64,000 nt of DNA from Pontiella desulfatans (GCF_900890425.1 NZ_CAAHFG010000001.1:3906001-3970000); one strand, 5' to 3'. Positions 15,742-24,632 are shown, numbered from the stretch's first letter. Program-made: numbers and translations. The notes: generated from the sequence alone by a model not told the origin.

Positions 15742-16908
15742 TTAGCTGGGCTCAAGATCGAGTTTCCGGCCAACGACCTGCAGGTTGTCATTCAACTGTT
15801 CGATCGTTTCCATTTGCGACACACAACACGACAGGTTCGGGTTTTGAAGCGCCCATAGGTATGACTTGGCAAAAGGCGACAAGCCTTCGTCGGGGATCGC
15901 GGCATTCAGCTTGGACAAACGCCAGGCGGGCTGGTTGCCCATGGAAAAAAGCTTGGCGACCTTCATGGCAATCAACCCCATCCCGGATTGGTGTGCTTTA
16001 TACATCGCATGTTCCAGTCCGGCATGGTTGGCAATGTTGTACGCAAACATGGCCACATCATAATAACCAACTTTCGCAGCCTGCAGCAGATTGCCGGTCA
16101 CGTCATTGTGGAAGGACACAGCCGAGGCTTTGACCAGTCCCTTCTGCTTGAACTCCTGAAAGATTTCCTTCAGCAGGTCATCCATCATCTCGGGCATGGC
16201 TACACCGTGCGGAATATGAAGCACATCGAGGTAATCGGTTTGCAAACGGGTCATACCCTCCTCCAACAACCGATAGGCGTTTTGCTTTATTTTGCCGCGC
16301 CATTCATCAGAAATTCCGATCTCCTGCATGGCAAAATAGCGATAATAGGTCTTATCAAACTGATTAGCCTGCCCGCCGAAATACTGAATGTGATATCCGG
16401 GTAGCTTCACCCGTCGCTGCTCGAGCAACGATTCGGCCTTTGCCTCGATTTCATGCTGCACGGCCTTGGACTTCTTTCCGACTTCCGTCATCAACCAGCG
16501 GTCGAGCTCCCAATAATATCCACTCAGCTTTGTGGAGAGGAACACCTTTTCCCGGTTCCCCGACGCCTTGAAATAGCGGCCGAGGTTGGCCTCAACCTTT
16601 CCGCCCGAATAGGCCGAAGCACAGTCAAAATAGTTGATCCCTCTATCTATCGCTGCATCGAACAATGGAAAGCTGTCCTCGGACTCGAAAGGAAAGGTTC
16701 CCATCGCCAGCTCCGACACCATCATCGCGGTCTTCCCAAGGCGGCGATACCTCATCCCTTCCTGCCGGTTTTTCCATCTCGGCGGCATCGCCTCGGAAGC
16801 AGTTAAAGAACCTTCGCCGGTAGCACATGGAGGAATGGATAGCAGAGCCACGAAAGACGCTGCAGTATGATTGAAAAACTGTCGCCGGGATTGCCTGCTG
16901 TTGATCAT
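15742..16908 (-). CDS. Tat-exported aldo/keto reductase family protein
   Basis: 388 residues. The N-terminus SRRQFFNHTAASFVALLSIPPC is a twin-arginine signal (S-R-R-x-F-F then a hydrophobic stretch), so the folded protein is likely exported. The remainder is an aldo/keto reductase TIM barrel: MRYRRLGKTAMMVSELAMGTFPF, GINYFDCASAYSGGKVEANLGRYFK (with the catalytic Asp and Tyr), FLSTKLS (Lys), TDYLDVLHIPHG (His region), then VKASAVSFHNDV and a cysteine-containing C-terminal part. Such Tat-exported members are common in Verrucomicrobia, Planctomycetes and relatives, and their substrates are unknown. A 39-codon ORF lies 19 bp upstream on the same strand. Confidence 0.86.
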   Translation of the reverse strand: MINSRQSRRQFFNHTAASFVALLSIPPCATGEGSLTASEAMPPRWKNRQEGMRYRRLGKTAMMVSELAMGTFPFESEDSFPLFDAAIDRGINYFDCASAYSGGKVEANLGRYFKASGNREKVFLSTKLSGYYWELDRWLMTEVGKKSKAVQHEIEAKAESLLEQRRVKLPGYHIQYFGGQANQFDKTYYRYFAMQEIGISDEWRGKIKQNAYRLLEEGMTRLQTDYLDVLHIPHGVAMPEMMDDLLKEIFQEFKQKGLVKASAVSFHNDVTGNLLQAAKVGYYDVAMFAYNIANHAGLEHAMYKAHQSGMGLIAMKVAKLFSMGNQPAWRLSKLNAAIPDEGLSPFAKSYLWALQNPNLSCCVSQMETIEQLNDNLQVVGRKLDLEPS

Positions 16909-16927
16909 ATGTTCTGTCCTTCAAAAA

Positions 16928-17047
16928 TTAGAGTGTCATCTCATACGTGCGCTGCATTAGGGAGCGGGGGTTGCTCAGCAAATCCACGATTCGGTGATAA
17001 GACATGGCGCCTAAAATGATGACGACACAGGCAACAACGCTTCTCAT
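16928..17047 (-). CDS. Small hypothetical membrane protein (39 residues)
   Basis: An ATG with GGAGAG seven bases upstream opens a 39-codon frame with one hydrophobic helix (VVACVVIILGAMSY) followed by a short polar tail containing two Arg. It lies 19 bp upstream of the Tat-exported aldo/keto reductase on the same strand, so the two may form an operon. Support is the ribosome site, position and composition only. Confidence 0.45.
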   Translation of the reverse strand: MRSVVACVVIILGAMSYHRIVDLLSNPRSLMQRTYEMTL

Positions 17048-17162
17048 GATCAGGCTCTCCGCTCACAAGAGCATATTCCTTATATCATTATGGTTTTACT
17101 AGCAACAGAAATACCCCGCATTCATGACACGTAAGTTTCCATACACTTTCCATTGCAAAGCC

Positions 17163-17660
17163 GTTGCTTCTGATTTCAAAGAACTGTCAATCCACAACAT
17201 GACTTGGGTAATCTTGATTTCTTAAACTGTTGCTTCTGATTTCAAAGAACTGTCAATCCACAACTCGAATCATGAGCCAGAAAACCAGACAACGGTTGCT
17301 TCTGATTTCAAAGAACTGTCAATCCACAACACAGGTCCTGCAGCATGCAAGGAGCATGATGTTGCTTCTGATTTCAAAGAACTGTCAATCCACAACAGCC
17401 GGGGGCCTCTTGTTGTTCGCAATCAGGTTGCTTCTGATTTCAAAGAACTGTCAATCCACAACTCACCTCCGCCGGCCCCGTCTGGTCAAGAAGTTGCTTC
17501 TGATTTCAAAGAACTGTCAATCCACAACGCTGCCGGTACCGGCGACATGCTTGTTACTGTTGCTTCTGATTTCAAAGAACTGTCAATCCACAACGGGCCA
17601 CCACCTAAGATGTAGATCGTCTGGGTTGCTTCTGATTTCAAAGAACTGTCAATCCACAAC
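17163..17660 (-). CRISPR. CRISPR array, 8 repeats of 36 bp and 7 spacers of 30 bp (type II-C)
   Basis: Eight 36-bp repeats, identical by eye, start at 17163, 17229, 17295, 17361, 17427, 17493, 17559 and 17625, an exact 66-bp period with seven 30-bp spacers. On the plus strand the repeat starts GTTGCTTCTGATTTC and ends CAATCCACAAC. The crRNA strand is inferred to be minus (repeat GTTGTGGATTGACAG... to ...AGAAGCAAC) because the tracrRNA anti-repeat upstream of cas9 is complementary to that strand. The leader would then be the 133 bp between 17661 and cas2. A perfect TTGACA lies inside each repeat on the crRNA strand. The lack of any repeat decay suggests a young or homogenised array. Confidence 0.98.
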
Positions 17661-17793
17661 ATAGCCGCCATAAGCCGCTGTTTTCCAAGGAACTAGCATC
17701 TGCCAGCGCTAAAGAAAACCGGCACGGTTCTAACCATGAAGTAAATTTACAGTTCATATTCTGCATTCTATCGTTCGTTTCATTTAGCACCAG
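17661..17793 (-). promoter_or_regulatory. Probable CRISPR leader
   Basis: 133 bp between cas2 and the first repeat on the minus-strand reading. The cas2-proximal half is A+T-rich (AAGTAAATTTACAGTTCATATTCTGC...), as expected of a leader. Assignment follows from the inferred crRNA strand; no promoter was pinned down. Confidence 0.5.
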
Positions 17794-18132
17794 TCAGAAA
17801 AACTCCAACTGGCTGGGTTTCGGAGGAACCTGGATAGCCGCCTTCCCCCAGAAATTAATAATGTTGCCGTATTGCTTGTCCGTGATCCGCATAATACTGA
17901 CTTGCCCTTTGGAGGGAACGAGTCCTTTGACCCGCTTCGTATGCACGTCGGCACTCTCTGAACTTCCGCAGTGCCGAGTATAAACAGAGTACTGCATCAT
18001 GGTGAAGCCGTCGCCCAACAACCGCTTGCGGAACACAGCAGCGTCGTGACGCTCCTTTTTCGTGTTCGTCGGCAGGTCGAAGAATACAAACAGCCACATG
18101 ATCTTATACGCGTTAAGCCGCACCTCCGACAT
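17794..18132 (-). CDS. cas2: CRISPR-associated endoribonuclease Cas2 (type II)
   Basis: 112 residues, typical type II Cas2. The ferredoxin-like core begins RLNAYKIMWLFVFFDLPT with the conserved Asp at the end of strand 1, followed by RHDAAVFRKRLLGDGFTMMQYSVYTRHC and KRVKGLVPSKGQVSIMRITDKQYG. Cas2 forms the dimeric core of the Cas1-Cas2 spacer integrase. Its start overlaps the end of cas1 by 20 bp, and the CRISPR array follows 133 bp downstream, the standard order for a type II-C locus. Confidence 0.96.
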   Translation of the reverse strand: MSEVRLNAYKIMWLFVFFDLPTNTKKERHDAAVFRKRLLGDGFTMMQYSVYTRHCGSSESADVHTKRVKGLVPSKGQVSIMRITDKQYGNIINFWGKAAIQVPPKPSQLEFF

Positions 18133-19036
18133 TTTCTACCGCCTTCATTACGGGATAATCCACCTTCTTCTGTTCGCCGGCGATGCAACGCGCCAGCGAG
18201 GCCGTTGTGTACGATAACCCCACCATCAACGGCCGCAGCGTATTCGTTAAATGAACATCTACGGCGAGCAGTTTCAGCAGCTGCTGTTTATGTTCCCGCG
18301 AAAGTTCTTCAATGGGCTCGTCGGCTGCAGACCATATTCCATAAACCACTTCATCGGCATAGGGGCGGTACGGCTCCATCACATCGTCCGCCAAGGCGAA
18401 GGCGTTGTATTTATTGTGATGATGGATTCCAATAGCAGGATAAAGCCCCGAGCCCACCAGCGACCGGGCGACCGCCGCGCGCAGGATGGCATAGGCATAG
18501 TTCAGCAGGTGGTTGGGCGCACCGCCAAACCGTTCGCGCCGGAAATCCTCGCCAAACAGGTTTTGCCAATAGATCCTGGCAGCGGCTCCCTCGCGGTTGT
18601 CCGTGTCGCCGCTCTTCACACTGGCCGCATGGCGGCGCAACGCCTCGACGCCGCCGGACTTCTTCCGCTCCAACATAGCGGCCTGATTTTTAATCTTTAT
18701 CTCAACCGTCTGCTTCCACAGTTGCTTCTTCAACGGCTCCGACATTTCCAACTGCGCGGCCAGCGTTTCGGCATGGGTCGTGTTGCCATCGAACGGAACA
18801 CTCATGGCTGTTGGATGGTGTAGTTTATCGCAAAAGACAATCGCCGCATTATTAGCCGTCAGCTCCTCAATCAATCGGAGTGATAGCGTAATGCTGTGAT
18901 TGTCCAGCACCACAAAACCGATGTCTTCAATCGGCACCGTCCGCACCTCGCCCTCCGGCTTCGGCGTATAAAGCAACTGCCCGTTCTTGAATGAAAGATG
19001 CGCCGCCGACTCGAAATAGACCGTTCGCTTTAACAT
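18113..19036 (-). CDS. cas1: CRISPR-associated integrase Cas1 (type II)
   Basis: 307 residues. Cas1 is the metal-dependent integrase that inserts new spacers. The start MLKRTVYFES was chosen because the ATG overlaps the stop of the cas9 3' fragment (ATGTTAA) and the family starts this way. Visible elements are HLSFKNGQLLYTPK, IPIEDIGFVVLDNHSITLS-type strands, the helical-domain ARIYWQNLFGEDFRRERFGGAPNHLLNYAYAILRAAVARSL, and the catalytic region YPAIGIHHHNKYNAFALADDVMEPYRPYAD with the conserved His and Asp. Catalytic residues appear intact, so acquisition could still work even though cas9 is broken. Confidence 0.96.
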   Translation of the reverse strand: MLKRTVYFESAAHLSFKNGQLLYTPKPEGEVRTVPIEDIGFVVLDNHSITLSLRLIEELTANNAAIVFCDKLHHPTAMSVPFDGNTTHAETLAAQLEMSEPLKKQLWKQTVEIKIKNQAAMLERKKSGGVEALRRHAASVKSGDTDNREGAAARIYWQNLFGEDFRRERFGGAPNHLLNYAYAILRAAVARSLVGSGLYPAIGIHHHNKYNAFALADDVMEPYRPYADEVVYGIWSAADEPIEELSREHKQQLLKLLAVDVHLTNTLRPLMVGLSYTTASLARCIAGEQKKVDYPVMKAVENVGGAA

Positions 19037-19418
19037 TCTGCCTCCCTGTTCAGCCACTCGACTTCGCCAAGGGCATTCAGACAAAAATCACGACCGTCAA
19101 GGAACGCATTGAAATTTGAGGGCTTAAACTTCACATACGGAAACTCTACCTGTCTCCCAACAACATCTCCACCTTTGGGAGTCGTCAACTTCGACTGTTT
19201 AACCTCACCATTCTTGTCAACAATTCCATTCTCTCGGTTTTGTTCAGTTATTACGTCATTCATGTAAGCAATCACCTGCGTTGTCATTCGAGCTTCCTGA
19301 TGGAAATAAAGCTTTATTCCGTCATCATCAATACCCTTGATTATGAACAATCGCTCTCCGAGCCGACTTTTTGATAAATGAATTGCGCTTAACCCCGATT
19401 TTCGGACCACCGGCTTAA
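19030..19418 (-). pseudogene. cas9: C-terminal fragment of cas9, cut off by the IS element
   Basis: The minus-strand frame running from the IS edge (LKPVVRKSGLSAIHLSKSRLG) through ERLFIIKGIDDDGIKLYFHQEARM to FCLNALGEVEWLNREAEC* has the character of a type II-C Cas9 C-terminus (wedge/PAM-interacting part). Removing the IS and one 5-bp target copy, plus one C from a C tract at 20752-20756, joins it in frame to the upstream cas9. Its stop overlaps the cas1 start (ATGTTAA), as expected for the natural cas9-cas1 junction. It has no start of its own. About 128 codons remain. Confidence 0.82.
19414..19418. repeat. IS target-site duplication, left copy
   Basis: CTTAA directly left of the IS end, repeated at 20722-20726. 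Confidence 0.78.
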
Positions 19419-19455
19419 GTGGAACCTGCGTCCTCAACATGGTACAAAAGGACGC

Positions 19456-19740
19456 ATGGAAATGGGAAGAAAACGAAGAACATTCACGGACAAGTTCAAG
19501 GCCAAGGTGGCGATTGAGGCCATCAAGGGCGTGAAGACATTGGCGGAGCTGGCATCGGAATATCAGGTCCATCCGAACCAGATTTCGGATTGGAAGAAGC
19601 AGTTGCTTTCGAATGCGCCGGATCTTTTTGCATCGGGGAAAAAGAAGCAGGCTCAAACGGAAGAAGAGCTTACGGCTCCACTTTACGAAGAGATCGGGCG
19701 TCTGAAGATGGACGTGAAGTGGCTCGAAAAAAAGCTATGA
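19456..19740 (+). CDS. IS3-family transposase OrfA
   Basis: 94 residues with an N-terminal helix-turn-helix of the HTH_Tnp_1 type (RKRRTFTDKFKAKVAIEAIKGVKTLAELASEYQVHPNQISDWKKQLL) followed by a coiled-coil-like leucine-rich tail. It binds the terminal repeats. Near its end, positions 19728-19734 read A-AAA-AAG in frame, the standard -1 slippery heptamer that yields the OrfAB fusion transposase. The stop TGA overlaps the orfB ATG. The frame is complete. Confidence 0.93.
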   Translation: MEMGRKRRTFTDKFKAKVAIEAIKGVKTLAELASEYQVHPNQISDWKKQLLSNAPDLFASGKKKQAQTEEELTAPLYEEIGRLKMDVKWLEKKL

Positions 19741-20582
19741 GCCTGCCGCTTTCAACGCGCCGCAGCTGGGTGGAGCCCGGCACCGATTATTCGGTTCGGC
19801 GGCAGTGTAGGCTCGCAGGCGTCCCCAGATCGGGCTTCTACTACGACCCCGCCCCGGAAACGCCGGAGAACCTGCTTCTGATGCGTTTGATCGACGAGCA
19901 GTATCTCCGGCATCCGGAGTTCGGCTATCCACGCATGACGGACTGGTTGCGTGATCAAGACTATGATGTCAATCACAAGCGGGTCGCCCGCCTCATGCAG
20001 CTGATGGGGATTCAGGCCATCACGCCCGGTCCGCACACGAGCAAGCCCGCCCCGAGGCACAAGATCTACCCTTATTTGCTGCGCAATGTGGACATCGAAC
20101 GGGTGAACCAGGTTTGGAGTACGGACATCACCTACATCCCGATGCGGCATGGATACATGTACCTGACCGCCGTAATCGACTGGTACAGCCGCTATGTGCT
20201 CGCCTGGGAGCTCTCAAGCACCATGGAGAGCACGTTCTGCGTTGATGCGCTGGAGCGTGCGCTGACGCAGGGGAATCCGGAGATATTCAACACCGACCAA
20301 GGAAGCCAGTTCACCTCGAACGCCTTCACCGGTGTCCTGTTAAACGAGAACATCACCATCAGCATGGACGGGCGAGGCCGGGCGTTGGACAACGTATTCA
20401 TCGAACGACTGTGGTGGTCGGTGAAGTATGAGAAAATCTATCCCGCATGCTATGCCGACGGGCATGCGTTGCATCGGGGCCTTGACAGCTATTTTAAATA
20501 TTACAACCACGAGAGGAAGCACAGCGCTCTGGACAAACGCACCCCCGCCGAGGTATTCATGGAAGGAGCAGTCAGAACATGA
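19737..20582 (+). CDS. IS3-family transposase OrfB (DDE integrase domain)
   Basis: 281 residues from the ATG overlapping the orfA stop; the functional form is probably the -1 frameshift product OrfAB. It has an HTH_21-like N-terminal part (LLMRLIDEQYLRHPEFGYPRMTDWLR...HKRVARLMQLMGIQAI) and an rve/RNase H-fold catalytic core with the DDE triad: D in VWSTDITYIP, D in IFNTDQGSQFTS, and E in DNVFIERLWWSVKYEKIY, followed by the family NHERKHSALDKRTPAEVF end. It is uninterrupted, so the element may still be mobile. Confidence 0.95.
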   Translation: MSLPLSTRRSWVEPGTDYSVRRQCRLAGVPRSGFYYDPAPETPENLLLMRLIDEQYLRHPEFGYPRMTDWLRDQDYDVNHKRVARLMQLMGIQAITPGPHTSKPAPRHKIYPYLLRNVDIERVNQVWSTDITYIPMRHGYMYLTAVIDWYSRYVLAWELSSTMESTFCVDALERALTQGNPEIFNTDQGSQFTSNAFTGVLLNENITISMDGRGRALDNVFIERLWWSVKYEKIYPACYADGHALHRGLDSYFKYYNHERKHSALDKRTPAEVFMEGAVRT

Positions 20583-20589
20583 TCGCAAG

Positions 20590-20669
20590 TGATGCCGTCG
20601 CTGCGCTCCGCCCTCGGCCCTCCGGGCCGCCCCTTCGGGGACGGGCTCCGCTCCGCGACGGCATCATGG
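20590..20669. repeat. Large GC-rich hairpin inside the IS, 3' of orfB
   Basis: TGATGCCGTCGC on the left is the exact reverse complement of GCGACGGCATCA on the right. The interior holds smaller GC hairpins (CGGCCCTCCGGGCCG, CCCCTTCGGGG). It may be a transcription terminator or end-structure of the element. Confidence 0.6.
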
Positions 20670-20721
20670 AAGGGCGGCTCGTTGGCCGCCAGAACACGGA
20701 ACAGGGAACCGCAGGTTCCAC

Positions 20722-20726
20722 CTTAA
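20722..20726. repeat. IS target-site duplication, right copy
   Basis: CTTAA directly right of the IS end, matching 19414-19418. Confidence 0.78.
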
Positions 20727-20743
20727 GTTCACCGATCCGTGGT

Positions 20744-23700
20744 TTAAGATTGGGGGTAGGCGCAAATCAACTCTTCTTTTGACTCCTTAAATAACAGAAC
20801 CAATTGCCCATTATGAACAACAGAAATTAAATCCATCTCACCAAACTTGTCAGGAAAGACGTACCCAGTTGAAGCCATCAAATTATTAGCAATCCTGTAT
20901 GTACGCCCAAACTTCCCTTTCTCATTCTTGCCCTCATAAATAGCAAGCTGGTGATTCCCATCATTTCCAACATAATATTTTTGCTTATGCTCTCGCCCCT
21001 TTTTCTGCGAAACATCTCTTTGACCCTTCAATTCAATCGGATTAGTAAGCGGAGAGTAAACTCGCACTTTCTTGATTGGAACCGGAGCACCGTTTTTATT
21101 TGGCAGACAGTAGAGACCGTTTAGTTGCGATTCCATCTCTGCAATTTCCGCATCCAACTCAGCCTCCCGCTCTTCTGTAGAAGTAGCCCGCTGCTTCTTC
21201 AGCTTCTCAATAGCCTTTATAATACACGTTTCTTTCTCTCGACCTGCTTGCGCTATTTCCCGCACCCGATCATCCACAATCTTTTTCAAATCGGACTCGG
21301 AAAGATCGGCAAGTGATTTTCGCACCACATATTTAGTGCTTTCTTTTCCCGACTCTTTATCCAACCGCTTAATCGCCCCATAGAAGGTGTCTTGATGCAA
21401 CGATCCGCGCGCGGTTTTACCCTGCATCACAATGGGGTTCCCATTTTTACCAGTTACAACCTTCCCGCGTTTCCTCAAAAGCTTTTTGGTCTGTTTTAGC
21501 AAGTGGTTGGGTACGTAGTGCGAAACAAGAATCTCGTTTTTGAGCACCTTCATATCTTCCGCAAACGTTTCCCATGGCTTTTTCAGGTGCGGCTTGCGAG
21601 GGACAGACGGATCATTTTGCTCATAACTCTCATAGTCATGATAAAATGCCGCAAGTTTGTCGTACTGGTTTCGCGTTAAACATGCGCAAACAATTGCATC
21701 GACGGTGTGGTGCGTATGATTGTCGCGGGATTTTTCTTCCAGCCCCCACTCTTTACGGCAGGCATCCGTTGTTTTCCCACTCACGCTATGGACGGTTTTG
21801 AACAGGGAGTTCAGATAAAGCCGCGCGTACTTCGTGATGATGCGTGTATCCACCAGTTGGCTGTTTTTAAACCCAGCCTTCACTTCCTCCATCGTAAAGC
21901 GGCGATATTTTTCGCGCAAATAGTCGCGCTCATACTGCAACAACAACCGGGCTTGGATGGCGCTGTCTTTTGCCTCTTTTGTCGCAGCCGCCCGGCTGGC
22001 GCCCACCTTCTTTTCCACCTGAAAATGAAGCCTGTCTGCCTCATCTTTCCAATGCTGAACTCGACTTAGAATCTGATCATAGTCCTCGCAATCAAAAGGT
22101 ATCCGGTTTTTCTTTTTCCGATTACATTCTCGATGAGTTATGGTTTTATTTTCCTGCGAATTATCACAACACAGGCTTCGAGGAATCGTATGCTCGATTT
22201 CCGTCTCGGCAGAGAGCATCTGGCTTGCAGAAATTTCATTCCCGCAATAGATGCACCGATGGCTTTGCTCCTCCCAAAGCTTATATTTCAAAATCTCATC
22301 ATCGCCGGCTTTCCGCTCCAAATCTTTTTCTATTTGTTCAGCATAACCCTTTCGCTTGTTTTCATTCTTTTTATTCCAGCGACGCAACGCGGTGCGCTTG
22401 TTGGCATCATTCATTTCGCGAGCCATTTCGACATGGACAATGGTTTGATCGTTTATCACGCCTTGCTTGAGCAACTCGTTAACAACCGCCTTGAGCCGGT
22501 GCATCGCCCGCATGAACACAGGATTCTTGATAGAAGAAATGCAAGGACTCTCTAGATACAGCTTCCCATCGTCAGCCCGCTTTGCGGGCTTATACGTCTC
22601 CTCCTTTGAAGGGTGATACAGAGATTTTGTACGACCTTCAGGTACCCCAAAGCGATCCACCAAATAGCCAGCAACGCGCTCCTCTAGGCGGGGAACAGGA
22701 ACAAATTCGCCGTTATGTTCGTTAATTTGGCATTGAACAACGGCGGCAACCGAATCAGAAAACTCCGTTCGGTCACGCAGATCATATTTCTGCTCAAACT
22801 GATACGGGCTTTGTTTAAATTCTCTCAGCAATTCATTTGCTGATCTCAAAGCACGGGTCAGTTGGGTATGCGTGTCAATAAGTCCTTCAATGTCAGCCTT
22901 CAACCCAGGATCTTCTTCGATCGTCGTTCCAACAACCTTCTTTAAATTCGCAAAGAAGACCGCATGGGAATAAATCAACCCTTGTTCCAAATACGGCAAT
23001 ATCTTACTGATAGCCTTCAGGCTTAACGAGGCATATCCCTGCTTCAACTGAATCATCGCAAACTTCTTCGCCATTTCAGCGTCCAGCCCGAGATTCACCG
23101 TTGCCCAGGAAACTACATTTTCCTCATCATTGAACGAAAACAGGACATTCCAAACTTCATTCAAAATATCCTGCGCGGATTTATTTTCACGATTGCCCGT
23201 ATATCTCTCTGATATAGCCGACTGGTAATCCTCTCCAAAAATAGTTTTCAACCTAGAAATCGTAGGACAGCCCGCCAACGACTGGTAATCTTTATAATTA
23301 AAAATTGCGCCCTTGTTTTTCCCCTTAGATAACTCCTTGGAAATATCCTTAAAATCAAAATTGGCTTTGCTCACACGGAAAAACTTCGCCTTTGCTTTTT
23401 CAAACTCCTCTTCCGAAAGAACCCGAAACTCCTCTGACTCGCTGAATTTTATCTTGATATTGTTTAGCACCTGCAACATGCGGAACTCTTCAAACAGAGG
23501 ATGCGAAACCGGGCAGCGTTTTTTATTTGGCTCAAAAGGACAATTTGCAACAGAACCCTTTTGCGACTTCAAAGGGCGTTGGAAAAAAATCGCCTTCAGC
23601 AACTTCTCTTTCAAGTCAGCAGGAATTGATTGCTTCTCACAGATTACTTCAAACTCAGCCAAATAGTGGTCATCGCGAGACGTATGCACTTTTCGGGTCG

Positions 23701-24331
23701 GCTTTCCTTCTCGATAGCAATCCTCCCAGAAATATTGCCCCAGCGTCCGCTCACCCATCTTTTTGGACAGCTCAGCAATTTCAGTTTTCACAACACCGCT
23801 TTCCTCATCGGGCGTCGAGTCCAGCCGATTGCTCTTGAAACCGCGGCGTTGTGCCATGTGGTAGAAAACGCGGCCAATTTTAAAACGATCCTCCTCCTTA
23901 TCCAAATTCAGGACTTCTGACGCCGCCAACCATCGGAAATAATAAGGATTCTTAGAGTCCGCCTCCGACGTCTTGCACCACGCCCGAAACGCTGGATTTT
24001 CAGGATAAATCTTTTTCGACTGCCAATCCTTAAGTTCGTCAATTGACAATGCAGGACAATATCCTGCCTCAGAAAGTGCCTTCAATGTCTGGATTTTGCG
24101 CAACTTGCGGCGAAACTTGATTCGCCGAGCCGCGCGATGGCCCGTCCGCTCAGATGCCTTCGAAGACTCCACTCCTTTTTCCGTCTTCACCCCTTCCTGA
24201 AAAATATGAACCCCGCGATATTCAAACCCATCATCACGCTTTACGATTTCAAATCCGCCATCGACTTCATCTACCACCGCCCAGCCGATGCTGTTGGTGC
24301 CCAGATCCAAACCCAGAATGCGCTTTCCCAT
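20744..24331 (-). pseudogene. cas9: Cas9 endonuclease (type II-C), 3'-truncated by frameshift and IS insertion
   Basis: 1195 codons remain. RuvC-I contains LGLDLGTNSIGW (D9). An Arg-rich bridge helix (RTGHRAARRIKFRRKLRK) lies at ~62-80, RuvC-II is IVHVEMAREM (E635), the HNH domain at ~690-745 has CxxC pairs and EIEHTIPRS (H714), and RuvC-III is HHTVDAIV (H875, D878). All nuclease residues are present. The frame stops at 20744, after a five-C tract (20752-20756); with four Cs it would read YPNLKPRIGEL and continue into the fragment beyond the IS, restoring about 1330 residues. The product therefore lacks ~137 C-terminal residues needed for PAM recognition. The start has AAAGGAAAAT upstream. 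Some truncated protein may still be made. Confidence 0.9.
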
Positions 24332-24353
24332 TTTATTTTCCTTTCAGCTTCGT

Positions 24354-24383
24354 ATTGACCCGTTTTCTAAAAACACCTACAAA
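24354..24383 (+). promoter_or_regulatory. Candidate tracrRNA promoter
   Basis: TTGACC (24354-24359) and TACAAA (24378-24383) separated by 18 bp place a start near 24390, exactly at the anti-repeat. The fit to consensus is moderate. Confidence 0.45.
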
Positions 24384-24480
24384 TGGTTCTGAAAAAACAT
24401 TAAGAACTGTCTTTTCACAATAAGGCTATATGCCGAAGGTCTTTGACCTACTACCCCGCCTCGGCGGGGTTTCTTATTTT
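24384..24480 (+). ncRNA. tracrRNA of the type II-C CRISPR-Cas system
   Basis: It lies upstream of and divergent to cas9. The anti-repeat (24386-24420) contains TTCTG, AAGAACTGTC and CACAA, which pair with CAGAA, GACAGTTCTT and TTGTG of the minus-strand repeat. It is followed by AATAAGGC-TATAT-GCC (nexus-like hairpin), AGGTCTTTGACCT (second hairpin) and CCCCGCCTCGGCGGGG with a T-rich tail (terminator, 24453-24480). The AAUAAGGC after the anti-repeat resembles the Neisseria-type II-C tracrRNA. The strand is fixed by the terminator and in turn fixes the crRNA strand of the array. Confidence 0.85.
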
Positions 24481-24600
24481 ATCCCAGCCAAAATACGGGT
24501 AGATAATAAGCATTTAATTCATAAAAGCGAGTCTTTCGTTTCTTTTTAAATGTATATTGCTCCATGCAACTTCACTAGGGGACCATTTCTTCCGGGCACA

Positions 24601-24632
24601 AAAAAAAGCGCCCCGCGAGCGGGACGCTTTTA
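24601..24632 (-). terminator. Rho-independent terminator after pckG
   Basis: On the minus strand AAGCGTCCCG-CTCG-CGGGGCGCTTTTTTTT: a nine-bp GC-rich stem followed by a run of T. Confidence 0.88.

Larger units (their letters stand above)
19419..20721 (+). mobile_element. IS3-family insertion sequence inside cas9
   Basis: A 1303-bp element with perfect 12-bp terminal inverted repeats (GTGGAACCTGCG at 19419-19430 and CGCAGGTTCCAC at 20710-20721) and a 5-bp direct repeat CTTAA on both flanks. It carries the two overlapping transposase frames of the IS3 family with an A-AAA-AAG slippery site. Between orfB and the right end lies a long GC-rich hairpin. It splits cas9 near its 3' end, in the orientation opposite to the cas genes. 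Confidence 0.9.

Noticed and set aside
17230-17664. An open reading frame with repeated LLISKNCQSTT across the array
   Set aside because: It is simply the CRISPR repeat and spacers translated; the 66-bp period and identical 36-bp repeats show the array is not protein-coding.
19030-19656. A possible extra gene between cas9 and cas1 such as cas4 or csn2
   Set aside because: The part beyond the IS edge at 19419 is IS sequence read antisense. The remaining 128 codons resemble a Cas9 C-terminus and join cas9 when the IS is removed, and the stop overlaps cas1.
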